A stretch of DNA of 64,000 bases from Cyrtodaria siliqua (Eukaryota > Mollusca > Bivalvia > Adapedonta > Hiatellidae), in the NCBI GenBank assembly GCA_037043455.1, contig JAWPHD010000226.1, positions 186,001 through 250,000 of the forward strand. Direction: 5' to 3'. Under the pieces are notes generated by a model. The model was not told where the DNA came from. It did not search any database and was given only the letters and a program-made list of their open reading frames with translations. The translations under genes were made by a program, and so were the position numbers. Positions 43,310-57,795 of this stretch are shown piece after piece (position 1 is the stretch's first letter; every line of letters begins with the position of its first letter).

Positions 43310-43910
43310 GCCATAATACAAACTCCATTGTTACCAGGGCTATTGGTCTTGTTTTCGAACTTGACTGAGTTTCATCAAGACTGAAAAACAAATATTCAAG
43401 TTATTGAGCGGACATCATCTTCAATAATTAAAGGTTCATAACTATGTTGTTACCAGGACGATCTGGCTGGTTTCCATAGCTGACCTAGATATTATGTGCA
43501 TAAACATTATTCCAAAGTTTCATGAAGATTGAACAACAAATACTCAAGTTACTGAGCAGACATCGGTGTTACTAGTCCGATCTCACTTGGTTTTCAAACT
43601 TGTCAGAGCTTTCATTGAAATTAACCATCTGTGCAAGTTTGGTAAAGTTCAAATAATAAATTGGGCTGGTTTTCGAACTTAACCGAAATATTATGCCATA
43701 AACATTATTTCCAAGTTTCATAATGATTGGATAATATTTGTTCCGAGTTAGAGAGCGGACATCGTTAGTCAATGTTCAATAATTAAAGGGCCATAACTCC
43801 ATTGTTACCTGGGCGATTGGGCTGGTTTTCAAACTTGACCGAGATATTATGCCCATAAACATTATTTCCAAGTTTCATAATGATTGGATAATATATTTGT
43901 TTGAGTTAGA
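43310..43910 (+). repeat. Interspersed ~115-bp repeat ('GCCCATAAACATTATTTCC')
   Basis: Four to five units with 'CTGGTTTTCGAACTTGACCG', 'AGATATTATG' and 'AAGTTTCATAATGATTGG'. Confidence 0.75.
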
Positions 43911-44212
43911 GCTAGAGTCTTACGACGGGTGTTTAATAAGGAAAACTGCTTACATAATTTTGTGATTGTCAAATTGTGCTTTAATTGAGTATTTCAACTA
44001 CTACATAATTTAAAAGTACATTTTACCAGTTTGATTGTGATATATTATACTCCTTTGTTGTTCATACAGATCATAGAGATAATCCCTAATTTACATGCTA
44101 CCCCTCTACACCTTATCTTCTTAAGATATCTCAAAAATCAAGTTGATGCCCTATTACTTTTGAAGCTGAAATATACTTAGGATACTGTTCTTCTTATGTA
44201 CCAAATCCTAAA

Positions 44213-44273
44213 AACTAGAAAGGTTTTTCACGGAACACTTCTGTTGCCTGCCGTGTGCTTATTTCAGCAAGTA
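44213..44273 (+). mobile_element. Decayed 5' end of an AACAAGA-type element
   Basis: AACTAGAAAGG..., then CGGAACACTTCTGTTGCCTG and ATTTCAGCAA. It aligns with 18634-18690, where the same order is AACAAGA, hairpin, CACTTGTGTTGCCTG, AATTTCAG. The satellite starts directly after it. Confidence 0.6.
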
Positions 44274-47162
44274 CAATCTAACTATAAAGTTGAAAGACAG
44301 TTAAAGCAATATAACTATAAAGTTGAAAGACAGTTAAAGCAATCTAACTATAAAGTTGGAAGACAGTTAAAGCAATATAACTATAAAGTTGAAAGACAGT
44401 TAAAGCAATCTAACTATAAAGTTGGAAGACAGTTAAAGCAATCTAACTATAAAGTTGAAAGACAGTTAAAGCAATCTAACTATAAAGTTGGAAGACAGTT
44501 AAAGCAATCTAACTTTAAAGTTGAAAGACAGTTAAAGCAATCTAACTATAAAGTTGGAAGACAGTTAAAGCAATCTAACTATAAAGTTGGAAGACAGTTA
44601 AAGCAATCTAACTATAAAGTTGGAAGACAGTTAAAGCAATCTAACTATAAAGTTGAAAGACAGTTAAAGCTAACTATAAAGTTGGAAGACAGTTAAAGCA
44701 ATCTAACTATAAAGTTGGAAGACAGTTAAAGCAATCTAACTTTAAAGTTGAAAGACAGTTAAAGCAATCTAACTATAAAGTTGGAAGACAGTTAAAGCAA
44801 TCTAACTTTAAAGTTGAAAGACAGTTAAAGCAATCTAACTATAAAGTTGGAAGACAGTTAAAGCAATCTAACTATAAAGTTGGAAGACAGTTAAAGCAAT
44901 CCAACTATAAAGTTGGAAGACAGTTAAAGCAATCTAACTATAAAGTTGAAAGACAGTTAAAGCAATCTAACTATAAAGTTGGAAGACAGTTAAAGCAATC
45001 TAACTATAAAGTTGAAAGACAGTTAAAGCAATCTAACTATAAAGTTGGAAGACAGTTAAAGCAATCTAACTATAAAGTTGAAAGACAGTTAAAGCAATCT
45101 AACTATAAAGTTGGAAGACAGTTAAAGCAATCTAACTATAAAGTTGAAAGACAGTTAAAGCAATCTAACTATAAAGTTGGAAGACAGTTAAAGCAATCAA
45201 ACTTTAAAGTTGAAAGACAGTTAAAGCAATCTAACTATAAAGTTGAAAGACAGTTAAAGCAATCTAACTATAAAGTTGAAAAACAGTTAAAGCAATCTAA
45301 CTATAAAGTTGGAAGACAGTTAAAGCAATCTAACTATAAAGTTGAAAGACAGTTAAAGCAATCTAACTATAATGTTGGAAGCCAGTTAAAGCAATCTAAC
45401 TATAAAGTTGGAAGACAGTTAAAGCAATATAACTATAAAGTTGGAAGACAGTTAAAGCAATCTAACTATAAAGTAGAAAGACAGTTAAAGCAATCTAGCT
45501 ATAAAGTTGGAAGACAGTTAAAGCAATCTAACTACAAAGTTGGGAGACAGTTAAAGCAATCAAACTATAAAGTTGAAAGACAGTTAAAGCAATCTAACTA
45601 TAAAGTTGAAAGACAGTTAAAGCAATCTAACTATAAAGTTGAAAAACAGTTAAAGCAATCTAACTACAAAGTTGGAAGACAGTTAAAGCAATCTAACTAT
45701 AAAGTTGGAAGACAGTTAAAGCAATCTAACTATAAAGTTGAAAGACAGTTAAAGCTAACTATAAAGTTGGAAGACAGTTAAAGCAATCTAACTATAAAGT
45801 TGGAAGACAGTTAAAGCAATCTAACTATAAAGTTGGAAGACAGTTAAAGCAATCTAACTATAAAGTTGAAAGACAGTTAAAGCTAACTATAAAGTTGGAA
45901 GACAGTTAAAGCAATCTAACTATAAAGTTGGAAGACAGTTAAAGCAATCTAACTTTAAAGTTGAAAGACAGTTAAAGCATTCTAACTATAAAGTTGGAAG
46001 ACAGTTAAAGCAATCTAACTTTAAAGTTGAAAGACAGTTAAAGCAATCTAACTATAAAGTTGGAAGACAGTTAAAGCAATCTAACTATAAAGTTAGAAGA
46101 CAGTTAAAGCAATCCAACTATAAAGTTGGAAGACAGTTAAAGCACTCTAACTATAAAGTTGGAAGACAGTTAAAGCAATCTAACTACAAAGTTGGAAGAC
46201 AGTTAAAGCAATATAACTATAAAGTTGAAAGACAGTTAAAGCAATCTAACTATAAAGTTGGAAGACAGTTAAAACAATCTAACTATAAAGTTGGAAGACA
46301 GTTAAAGCAATCAAACTTTAAAGTTGAAAGACAGTTAAAGCAATCTAACTATAAAGTTGAAAGACAGTTAAAGCAATCTAACTATAAAGTTGAAAAACAG
46401 TTAAAGCAATCTAACTATAAAGTTGGAAGACAGTTAAAGCAATCTAACTATAAAGTTGGAAGACAGTTAAAGCAATCTAACTATAATGTTGGAAGACAGT
46501 TAAAGCAATATAACTATAAAGTTGGAAGACAGTTAAAGCAATCTAACTATAAAGTAGAAAGACAGTTAAAGCAATCTAACTATAAAGTTGGAAGACAGTT
46601 AAAGCAATCTAACTACAAAGTTGGAAGACATTTAAAACAATCTAACTATAAAGTTGGAAGACAGTTAAAGCAATCTAACTATAAAGTTGGAAGACAGTTA
46701 AAGCAATCAAACTTTAAAGTTGGAAGACAGTTAAAGCAATCCAACTATAAAGTTGGAAGACAGTTAAAGCAATCTAACTATAAAGTTGGAAGACAGTTAA
46801 AGCAATCTAACTATAAAGTTGGAAGACAGTTAAAGCAATCTAACTATAAAGTTGAAAGACAGTTAAAGCAATCTAACTATAAAGTTGGAAGACAGTTAAA
46901 GCAATCTAACTTTAAAGTTGAAAGACAGTTAAAGCAATCTAACTATAAAGTTGGAAGACAGTTAAAGCAATCTAACTTTAAAGTTGAAAGACAGTTAAAG
47001 CAATCTAACTATAAAGTTGGAAGACAGTTAAAGCAATCTAACTATAAAGTTGGAAGACAGTTAAAGCAATCCAACTATAAAGTTGGAAGACAGTTAAAGC
47101 ACTCTAACTATAAAGTTGGAAGACAGTTAAAGCAATCTAACTACAAAGTTGGAAGACAGTTA

Positions 47163-50100
47163 AAGCAATATAACTATAAAGTTGAAAGACAGTTAAAGCA
47201 ATCTAACTATAAAGTTGGAAGACAGTTAAAACAATCTAACTATAAAGTTGGAAGACAGTTAAAGCAATCAAACTTTAAAGTTGAAAGACAGTTAAAGCAA
47301 TCTAACTATAAAGTTGAAAGACAGTTAAAGCAATCTAACTATAAAGTTGAAAAACAGTTAAAGCAATCTAACTATAAAGTTGGAAGACAGTTAAAGCAAT
47401 CTAACTATAAAGTTGGAAGACAGTTAAAGCAATCTATCTATAATGTTGGAAGACAGTTAAAGCAATATAACTATAAAGTTGGAAGACAGTTAAAGCAATC
47501 TAACTATAAAGTAGAAAGACAGTTAAAGCAATCTAACTATAAAGTTGGAAGACAGTTAAAGCAATCTAACTACAAAGTTGGAAGACAGTTAAAGCAATCT
47601 AACTATAAAGTTGGAAGACAGTTAAAGCAATCTAACTATAAAGTTGGAAGACAGTTAAAGCAATCAAACTTTAAAGTTGGAAGACAGTTAAAGCAATCTA
47701 ACTATAAAGTTGGAAGACAGTTAAAGCAATCAAACTATACAGTTGAAAGACAGTTAAAGCAATCTAACTACAAAGTTGGAAGACAGTTAAAGCAATCTAA
47801 CTATAAAGTTGGAAGACAGTTAAAGCAATCTAACTATAAAGTTGAAAGACAGTTAAAGCAGTCTAACTACAACGTTGGAAGACAGTTAAAGCAGTCTAAC
47901 TACAAAGTTGGAAAACAGTTAAAGCAATCAAACTATAAAGTTGGAAGACAGTTAAAGCAATCTAACTACAAAGTTGGAAGACAGTTAAAGCAATCTAACT
48001 ATAAAGTTGAAAGACAGTTAAAGCAATCTAACTATAAAGTTGAAAGACAGTTAAAGCAATCTAACTATAAAGTTGGAAGACAGTTAAAGCAATCTAACTA
48101 TAAAGTTGAAAGACAGTTAAAGCAATCTAACTATAAAGTTGGAAGACAGTTAAAGCAATCTAACTATAAAGCTGAAAGACAGTTAAAGCAATCTAACTAT
48201 AATGTTGGAAGACAGTTAAAGCAATCTAACTATAAAGTTGGAAGACAGTTAAAGCAATCTAACTATAAAGTTGGAAGACAGTTAAAGCAATCTAACTATA
48301 AAGTTGAAAGACAGTTAAAGCAATCTAACTATAAAGCTGGAAGACAGTTAAACAGTTAAAGCAATCTAAATATAAAGTTGGAAGACAGTTAAAGCAATCT
48401 AACTATAAAGTTGAAAGACAGTTAAAGCAATCTAACTATTAAGTTGGAAGACAGTTAAAGCAATCTAACTATAAAATTGGAAGACAGTTAAAGCACTCTA
48501 ACTATAAAGCTGGAAGACAGTTAAACAGTTAAAGCAATTTAAATATAAAGTTGGAAGACAGTTAAAGCAATCTAACTATAAAGTTGAAAGACAGTTACAG
48601 CAATCTAACTATTAAGTTGGAAGACAGTTAAAGCAATCTAACTATAAAGTTAGAAGACAGTTAAAGCAATCTAACTATAAAGTTGAAAGACAGTTAAAGC
48701 AATCTAACTATAAAGCCGGAAGACAGTTAAACAGTTAAAGCAATCTAAATATAAAGTTGGAAGACAGTTAAAGCAATCTAACTATAAAGTTGAAAGACAG
48801 TTAAAGCAATCTAACTATTAAGTTGGAAGACAGTTAAAGCAATCTAAATATAAAGTTGGAAGACAGTTAAAGCAATCTAACTATAAAGTTCTAACTATAA
48901 AGTTGAAAGACAGTTAAAGCAATCTAACTATAAAGTTGAAAGACAGTTAAAGCAATCTAACTATAAAGTTGAAAGACAGTTAAAGCAATCTAACTATAAA
49001 GTTGGAAGACAGTTAAAGCAATCTAACTATAAAGTTGGAAGACAGTTAAAGCAATCTAACTTTAAAGTTGAAAGCAATCTAACTTTAAAGTTGAAAGACA
49101 GATAAAGCAATCTAACTATAAAGTTGGAAGACAGTTAAAGCAATCTAACTATAAAGTTGAAAGACAGTTAAAGCAATCTAACTTTAAAGTTGGAAGACAG
49201 TTAAAGCAATCTAACTATAAAGTTGGAAGACAGTCAAAGCAATCTAACTATAAAATGGAAAGACAGTCAAAGCAATCTAACTATAACGTTGGAAGACAGT
49301 TAAAGCAATCTAACTATATTGTTGGAAGACAGTTAAAGCTATCTAACTATAAAGTTGGAAGACAGTTAAAGCAATCTAACTTTAAAGTTGAAAGACAGAT
49401 AAAGCAATCTAACTATAAAGTTGGAAGACAGTTAAAGCAATCTAACTATAAAGTTGGAAGACAGTTAAAGCAATCTAACTATAAAGTTGGAAGACAGTTA
49501 AAGCAATCTAACTATAAAGTTGGAAGACAGTTAAAGCAATCTAACTATAAAGTTGGAAGGCAGTTAAAGCAATCTAACTATAAAGTTGGAAGACAGTTAA
49601 AGCAATCTAACTATAAAGTTGAAAGACAGTTAAAGCAATCTAACTATAATGTTGGAAGCCAGTTAAAGCAATCTAACTATAAAGTTGGAAGACAGTTAAA
49701 GCAATATAACTATAAAGTTGGAAGACAGTTAAAGCAATCTAACTATAAAGTAGAAAGACAGTTAAAGCAATCTAGCTATAAAGTTGGAAGACAGTTAAAG
49801 CAATCTAACTACAAAGTTGGAAGACAGTTAAAGCAATCCAACTATAAAGTTGGAAGACAGTTAAAGCAATCTAACTTTAAAGTTGAAAGACAGTTAAAGC
49901 AATCTAACTACAAAGTTGGAAGACAGTTAAAGCAATCAAACTATAAAGTTGGAAGACAGTTAAAGCAATCTAACTACAAAGTTGGAAGACAGTTAAAGCA
50001 ATCTAACTATAAAGTTGGAAGACAGTTAAAGCAATCTAACTATAAAGTTGAAAGACAGTTAAAGCTAACTATAAAGTTGGAAGACAGTTAAAGCAATCTA

Positions 50101-52727
50101 ACTATAAAGTTGGAAGACAGTTAAAGCAATCTAACTATAAAGTTGGAAGACAGTTAAAGCAATCTAACTATAAAGTTGAAAGACAGTTAAAGCTAACTAT
50201 AAAGTTGGAAGACAGTTAAAGCAATCTAACTATAAAGTTGGAAGACAGTTAAAGCAATCTAACTATAAAGTTGAAAGACAGTTAAAGCAATCTAACTATA
50301 AAGTTGGAAGACAGTTAAAGCAATCTAACTTTAAAGTTGAAAGACAGTTAAAGCAATCTAACTATAAAGTTGGAAGACAGTTAAAGCAATCCAACTATAA
50401 AGTTGGAAGACAGTTAAAGCACTCTAACTATAAAGTTGGAAGACAGTTTAAGCAATCTAACTATAAAGTTGGAAGACAGTTAAAGCAATCTAACTATAAA
50501 GTTGAAAGACAGTTAAAGCAATCTAACTATAAAGTTGGAAGACAGTTAAAACAATCTAACTATAAAGTTGGAAGACAGTTAAAGCAATCTAACTATAAAG
50601 CTGAAAGACAGTTAAAGCAATCTAACTATAAAGTTGGAAGACAGTTAAAGCAATCTAACTATAAAGTTGAAAGACAGTTAAAGCAGTCTAACTACAACGT
50701 TGGAAGACAGTTAAAGCAGTCTAACTACAACGTTGGAAGACAGTTAAAGCAGTCTAACTACAAAGTTGGAAGACAGTTAAAGCAATCTAACTATAAAGTT
50801 GAAAGACAGTTAAAGCAATCTAACTATAAAGTTGAAAAACAGTTAAAGCAATCTAACTACAAAGTTGGAAGACAGTTAAAGCAATCTAACTATAAAGTTG
50901 GAAGACAGTTAAAGCAATCTAACTATAAAGTTGAAAGACAGTTAAAGCTAACTATAAAGTTGGAAGACAGTTAAAGCAATCTAACTATAAAGTTGGAAGA
51001 CAGTTAAAGCAATCTAACTATAAAGTTGGAAGACAGTTAAAGCAATCTAACTATAAAGTTGAAAGACAGTTAAAGCAATCTAACTATAAAGTTGGAAGAC
51101 AGTTAAAGCAATCTAACTATAAAGTTGGAAGACAGTTAAAGCAATCTAACTATAAAGTTGAAAGACAGTTAAAGCAATCTAACTATAAAGTTGGAAGACA
51201 GTTAAAGCAATCTAACTACAAAGTTGGAAGACAGTTAAAGCAATCTAACTATAAAGTTAGAAGACAGTTAAAGCAATCTAACTATAAAGTTGAAAGACAG
51301 TTAAAGCAGTCTAACTATAACGTTGGAAGACAGTTAAAGCAATCTAACTATAAAGTTGAAAGACAGTTAAAGCAATCTAACTATAAAGTTGGAAGACAGT
51401 TAAAGCAATCTAACTATAAAGTTGAAAGACAGTTAAAGCAATCTAACTATAAAGTTGGAAGACAGTTAAAGCAATCTAACTATAAAGCTGAAAGACAGTT
51501 AAAGCAATCTAACTATAATGTTGGAAGACAGTTAAAGCAATCTAACTATAAAGTTGGAAGACAGTTAAAGCAATCTAACTATAAAGTTGGAAGACAGTTA
51601 AAGCAATCTAACTATAAAGTTGAAAGACAGTTAAAGCAATCTAACTATAAAGCTGGAAGACAGTTAAACAGTTAAAGCAATCTAAATATAAAGTTGGAAG
51701 ACAGTTAAAGCAATCTAACTATAAAGTTGAAAGACAGTTAAAGCAATCTAACTATTAAGTTGGAAGACAGTTAAAGCAATCTAACTATAAAGTTGGAAGA
51801 CAGTTAAAGCAATCTAACTATAAAGCTGGAAGACAGTTAAACAGTTAAAGCAATCTAAATATAAAGTTGGAAGACAGTTACAGCAATCTAACTATAAAGT
51901 TGAAAGACAGTTAAAGCAATCTAACTATAAAGCCGGAAGACAGTTAAACAGTTAAAGCAATCTAAATATAAAGTTGGAAGACAGTTAAAGCAATCTAACT
52001 ATAAAGTTGAAAGACAGTTAAAGCAATCTAACTATTAAGTTGGAAGACAGTTAAAGCAATCTAACTATAAAGTTGGAAGACAGTTAAAGCAATCTAACTA
52101 TAAAGTTCTAACTATAAAGTTGAAAGACAGTTAAAGCAATCTAACTATAAAGTTGAAAGACAGTTAAAGCAATCTAACTATAAAGTTGGAAGACAGTTAA
52201 AGCAATCGAACTATAAAGTTGGAAGACAGTTAAAGCAATCTAACTTTAAAGTTGAAAGACAGATAAAGCAATCTAACTATAAAGTTGGAAGACAGTTAAA
52301 GCAATCTAACTATAAAGTTGAAAGACAGTTAAAGCAATCTAACTATAAAGTTGGAAGACAGTTAAAGCAATCTAACTATAAAGTTGGAAGACAGTCAAAG
52401 CAATCTAACTATAAAGTTGAAAGACAGTCAAAGCAATCTAACTATAAAATGGAAAGACAGTCAAAGCAATCTAACTATAACGTTGGAAGACAGTTAAAGC
52501 AATCTAACTATATTGTTGGAAGACAGTTAAAGCAATCTAACTATAAAGTTGGAAGACAGTTAAAGCAATCTAACTTTAAAGTTGAAAGACAGTTAAAGCA
52601 ATCTAACTATAAAGTTGGAAGACAGATAAAGCAATCTAACTATAAAGTTGGAAGACAGTTAAAGCAATCTAACTATAAAGTTGGAAGACAGTTAAAGCAA
52701 TCTAACTATATTGTTGGAAGACAGTTA
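47163..52727 (+). repeat. Higher-order satellite block, copy 1 (5565 bp)
   Basis: Rare variants used as markers (AAGCAATATAAC; TATACAGTTG at 47736; GCTGGAAGACAGTTAAACAG at 48336) all recur exactly 5565 bases later. Past 49 kb the offset shifts by multiples of 33. Confidence 0.85.
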
Positions 52728-55700
52728 AAGCAATATAACTATAAAGTTGAAAGACAGTTAAAGCAATCTAACTATAAAGTTGGAAGACAGTTAAAACAAT
52801 CTAACTATAAAGTTGGAAGACAGTTAAAGCAATCAAACTTTAAAGTTGAAAGACAGTTAAAGCAATCTAACTATAAAGTTGAAAGACAGTTAAAGCAATC
52901 TAACTATAAAGTTGAAAAACAGTTAAAGCAATCTAACTATAAAGTTGGAAGACAGTTAAAGCAATCTAACTATAAAGTTGGAAGACAGTTAAAGCAATCT
53001 AACTATAATGTTGGAAGACAGTTAAAGCAATATAACTATAAAGTTGGAAGACAGTTAAAGCAATCTAACTATAAAGTAGAAAGACAGTTAAAGCAATCTA
53101 ACTATAAAGTTGGAAGACAGTTAAAGCAATCTAACTACAAAGTTGGAAGACAGTTAAAGCAATCTAACTATAAAGTTGGAAGACAGTTAAAGCAATCTAA
53201 CTATAAAGTTGGAAGACAGTTAAAGCAATCAAACTTTAAAGTTGGAAGACAGTTAAAGCAATCTAACTATAAAGTTGGAAGACAGTTAAAGCAATCAAAC
53301 TATACAGTTGAAAGACAGTTAAAGCAATCTAACTACAAAGTTGGAAGACAGTTAAAGCAATCTAACTATAAAGTTGGAAGACAGTTAAAGCAATCTAACT
53401 ATAAAGTTGAAAGACAGTTAAAGCAGTCTAACTACAACGTTGGAAGACAGTTAAAGCAGTCTAACTACAAAGTTGGAAAACAGTTAAAGCAATCAAACTA
53501 TAAAGTTGGAAGACAGTTAAAGCAATCTAACTACAAAGTTGGAAGACAGTTAAAGCAATCTAACTATAAAGTTGAAAGACAGTTAAAGCAATCTAACTAT
53601 AAAGTTGAAAGACAGTTAAAGCAATCTAACTATAAAGTTGGAAGACAGTTAAAGCAATCTAACTATAAAGTTGAAAGACAGTTAAAGCAATCTAACTATA
53701 AAGTTGGAAGACAGTTAAAGCAATCTAACTATAAAGCTGAAAGACAGTTAAAGCAATCTAACTATAATGTTGGAAGACAGTTAAAGCAATCTAACTATAA
53801 AGTTGGAAGACAGTTAAAGCAATCTAACTATAAAGTTGGAAGACAGTTAAAGCAATCTAACTATAAAGTTGAAAGACAGTTAAAGCAATCTAACTATAAA
53901 GCTGGAAGACAGTTAAACAGTTAAAGCAATCTAAATATAAAGTTGGAAGACAGTTAAAGCAATCTAACTATAAAGTTGAAAGACAGTTAAAGCAATCTAA
54001 CTATTAAGTTGGAAGACAGTTAAAGCAATCTAACTATAAAATTGGAAGACAGTTAAAGCACTCTAACTATAAAGCTGGAAGACAGTTAAACAGTTAAAGC
54101 AATTTAAATATAAAGTTGGAAGACAGTTAAAGCAATCTAACTATAAAGTTGAAAGACAGTTACAGCAATCTAACTATTAAGTTGGAAGACAGTTAAAGCA
54201 ATCTAACTATAAAGTTAGAAGACAGTTAAAGCAATCTAACTATAAAGTTGAAAGACAGTTAAAGCAATCTAACTATAAAGCCGGAAGACAGTTAAACAGT
54301 TAAAGCAATCTAAATATAAAGTTGGAAGACAGTTAAAGCAATCTAACTATAAAGTTGAAAGACAGTTAAAGCAATCTAACTATTAAGTTGGAAGACAGTT
54401 AAAGCAATCTAAATATAAAGTTGGAAGACAGTTAAAGCAATCTAACTATAAAGTTCTAACTATAAAGTTGAAAGACAGTTAAAGCAATCTAACTATAAAG
54501 TTGAAAGACAGTTAAAGCAATCTAACTATAAAGTTGAAAGACAGTTAAAGCAATCTAACTATAAAGTTGAAAGACAGTTAAAGCAATCTAACTATAAAGT
54601 TGGAAGACAGTTAAAGCAATCTAACTTTAAAGTTGAAAGCAATCTAACTTTAAAGTTGAAAGACAGATAAAGCAATCTAACTATAAAGTTGGAAGACAGT
54701 TAAAGCAATCTAACTATAAAGTTGAAAGACAGTTAAAGCAATCTAACTTTAAAGTTGGAAGACAGTTAAAGCAATCTAACTATAAAGTTGGAAGACAGTC
54801 AAAGCAATCTAACTATAAAGTTGAAAGACAGTCAAAGCAATCTAACTATAAAATGGAAAGACAGTCAAAGCAATCTAACTATAACGTTGGAAGACAGTTA
54901 AAGCAATCTAACTATATTGTTGGAAGACAGTTAAAGCTATCTAACTATAAAGTTGGAAGACAGTTAAAGCAATCTAACTTTAAAGTTGAAAGACAGATAA
55001 AGCAATCTAACTATAAAGTTGGAAGACAGTTAAAGCAATCTAACTATAAAGTTGGAAGACAGTTAAAGCAATCTAACTATAAAGTTGGAAGGCAGTTAAA
55101 GCAATCTAACTATAAAGTTGGAAGACAGTTAAAGCAATCTAACTATAAAGTTGAAAGACAGTTAAAGCAATCTAACTATAATGTTGGAAGCCAGTTAAAG
55201 CAATCTAACTATAAAGTTGGAAGACAGTTAAAGCAATATAACGATAAAGTTGGAAGACAGTTAAAGCAATCTAACTATAAAGTAGAAAGACAGTTAAAGC
55301 AATCTAGCTATAAAGTTGGAAGACAGTTAAAGCAATCTAACTACAAAGTTGGAAGACAGTTAAAGCAATCCAACTATAAAGTTGGAAGACAGTTAAAGCA
55401 ATCTAACTATAAAGTTGAAAGACAGTTAAAGCAATCTAACTACAAAGTTGGAAGACAGTTAAAGCAATCAAACTATAAAGTTGGAAGACAGTTAAAGCAA
55501 TCTAACTACAAAGTTGGAAGACAGTTAAAGCAATCTAACTATAAAGTTGGAAGACAGTTAAAGCAATCTAACTATAAAGTTGAAAGACAGTTAAAGCTAA
55601 CTATAAAGTTGGAAGACAGTTAAAGCAATCTAACTATAAAGTTGGAAGACAGTTAAAGCAATCTAACTATAAAGTTGGAAGACAGTTAAAGCAATCTAAC

Positions 55701-57795
55701 TATAAAGTTGAAAGACAGTTAAAGCTAACTATAAAGTTGGAAGACAGTTAAAGCAATCTAACTATAAAGTTGGAAGACAGTTAAAGCAATCTAACTATAA
55801 AGTTGAAAGACAGTTAAAGCAATCTAACTATAAAGTTGGAAGACAGTTAAAGCAATCTAACTTTAAAGTTGAAAGACAGTTAAAGCAATCTAACTATAAA
55901 GTTGGAAGACAGTTAAAGCAATCCAACTATAAAGTTGGAAGACAGTTAAAGCACTCTAACTATAAAGTTGGAAGACAGTTTAAGCAATCTAACTATAAAG
56001 TTGGAAGACAGTTAAAGCAATCTAACTATAAAGTTGAAAGACAGTTAAAGCAATCTAACTATAAAGTTGGAAGACAGTTAAAACAATCTAACTATAAAGT
56101 GGAAGACAGTTAAAGCAATCTAACTATAAAGCTGAAAGACAGTTAAAGCAATCTAACTATAAAGTTGGAAGACAGTTAAAGCAATCTAACTATAAAGTTG
56201 AAAGACAGTTAAAGCAGTCTAACTACAACGTTGGAAGACAGTTAAAGCAGTCTAACTACAACGTTGGAAGACAGTTAAAGCAGTCTAACTACAAAGTTGG
56301 AAGACAGTTAAAGCAATCTAACTATAAAGTTGAAAGACAGTTAAAGCAATCTAACTATAAAGTTGAAAAACAGTTAAAGCAATCTAACTACAAAGTTGGA
56401 AGACAGTTAAAGCAATCTAACTATAAAGTTGGAAGACAGTTAAAGCAATCTAACTATAAAGTTGAAAGACAGTTAAAGCTAACTATAAAGTTGGAAGACA
56501 GTTAAAGCAATCTAACTATAAAGTTGGAAGACAGTTAAAGCAATCTAACTATAAAGTTGGAAGACAGTTAAAGCAATCTAACTATAAAGTTGGAAGACAG
56601 TTAAAGCAATCTAACTATAAAGTTGGAAGACAGTTAAAGCAATCTAACTATAAAGTTGAAAGACAGTTAAAGCAATCTAACTATAAAGCTGGAAGACAGT
56701 TAAACAGTTAAAGCAATCTAAATATAAAGTTGGAAGACAGTTAAAGCAATCTAACTATAAAGTTGAAAGACAGTTAAAGCAATCTAACTATTAAGTTGGA
56801 AGACAGTTAAAGCAATCTAACTATAAAGTTGGAAGACAGTTAAAGCAATCTAACTATAAAGCTGGAAGACAGTTAAACAGTTAAAGCAATCTAAATATAA
56901 AGTTGGAAGACAGTTACAGCAATCTAACTATAAAGTTGAAAGACAGTTAAAGCAATCTAACTATAAAGCCGGAAGACAGTTAAACAGTTAAAGCAATCTA
57001 AATATAAAGTTGGAAGACAGTTAAAGCAATCTAACTATAAAGTTGAAAGACAGTTAAAGCAATCTAACTATTAAGTTGGAAGACAGTTAAAGCAATCTAA
57101 CTATAAAGTTGGAAGACAGTTAAAGCAATCTAACTATAAAGTTCTAACTATAAAGTTGAAAGACAGTTAAAGCAATCTAACTATAAAGTTGAAAGACAGT
57201 TAAAGCAATCTAACTATAAAGTTGAAAGACAGTTAAAGCAATCTAACTATAAAGTTGGAAGACAGTTAAAGCAATCGAACTATAAAGTTGGAAGACAGTT
57301 AAAGCAATCTAACTTTAAAGTTGAAAGACAGATAAAGCAATCTAACTATAAAGTTGGAAGACAGTTAAAGCAATCTAACTATAAAGTTGAAAGACAGTTA
57401 AAGCAATCTAACTATAAAGTTGGAAGACAGTTAAAGCAATCTAACTATAAAGTTGGAAGACAGTCAAAGCAATCTAACTATAAAGTTGAAAGACAGTCAA
57501 AGCAATCTAACTATAAAATGGAAAGACAGTCAAAGCAATCTAACTATAACGTTGGAAGACAGTTAAAGCAATCTAACTATATTGTTGGAAGACAGTTAAA
57601 GCAATCTAACTATAAAGTTGGAAGACAGTTAAAGCAATCTAACTTTAAAGTTGAAAGACAGTTAAAGCAATCTAACTATAAAGTTGGAAGACAGATAAAG
57701 CAATCTAACTATAAAGTTGGAAGACAGTTAAAGCAATCTAACTATAAAGTTGGAAGACAGTTAAAGCAATCTAACTATATTGTTGGAAGACAGTT
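52728..57795 (+). repeat. Higher-order satellite block, copy 2 (about 5.07 kb)
   Basis: Same marker order as copy 1. The offset changes to 5598, 5532, then 5036-5069 through gains or losses that are mainly whole monomers or runs of monomers. A single-base loss (ATAAAGTGGAAGAC) near 56096 is private to this copy. Confidence 0.8.

Noticed and set aside
52449..53924. 491-codon open frame of the 11-residue repeat (also at 44196, 49255, 54853 and 57518)
   Set aside because: The frame is open only because the monomer is 33 bp without a stop in one frame. It starts at random ATG variants (AAAATGGAAAG) and is broken by frame-shifting monomers, with no promoter or unique coding sequence.
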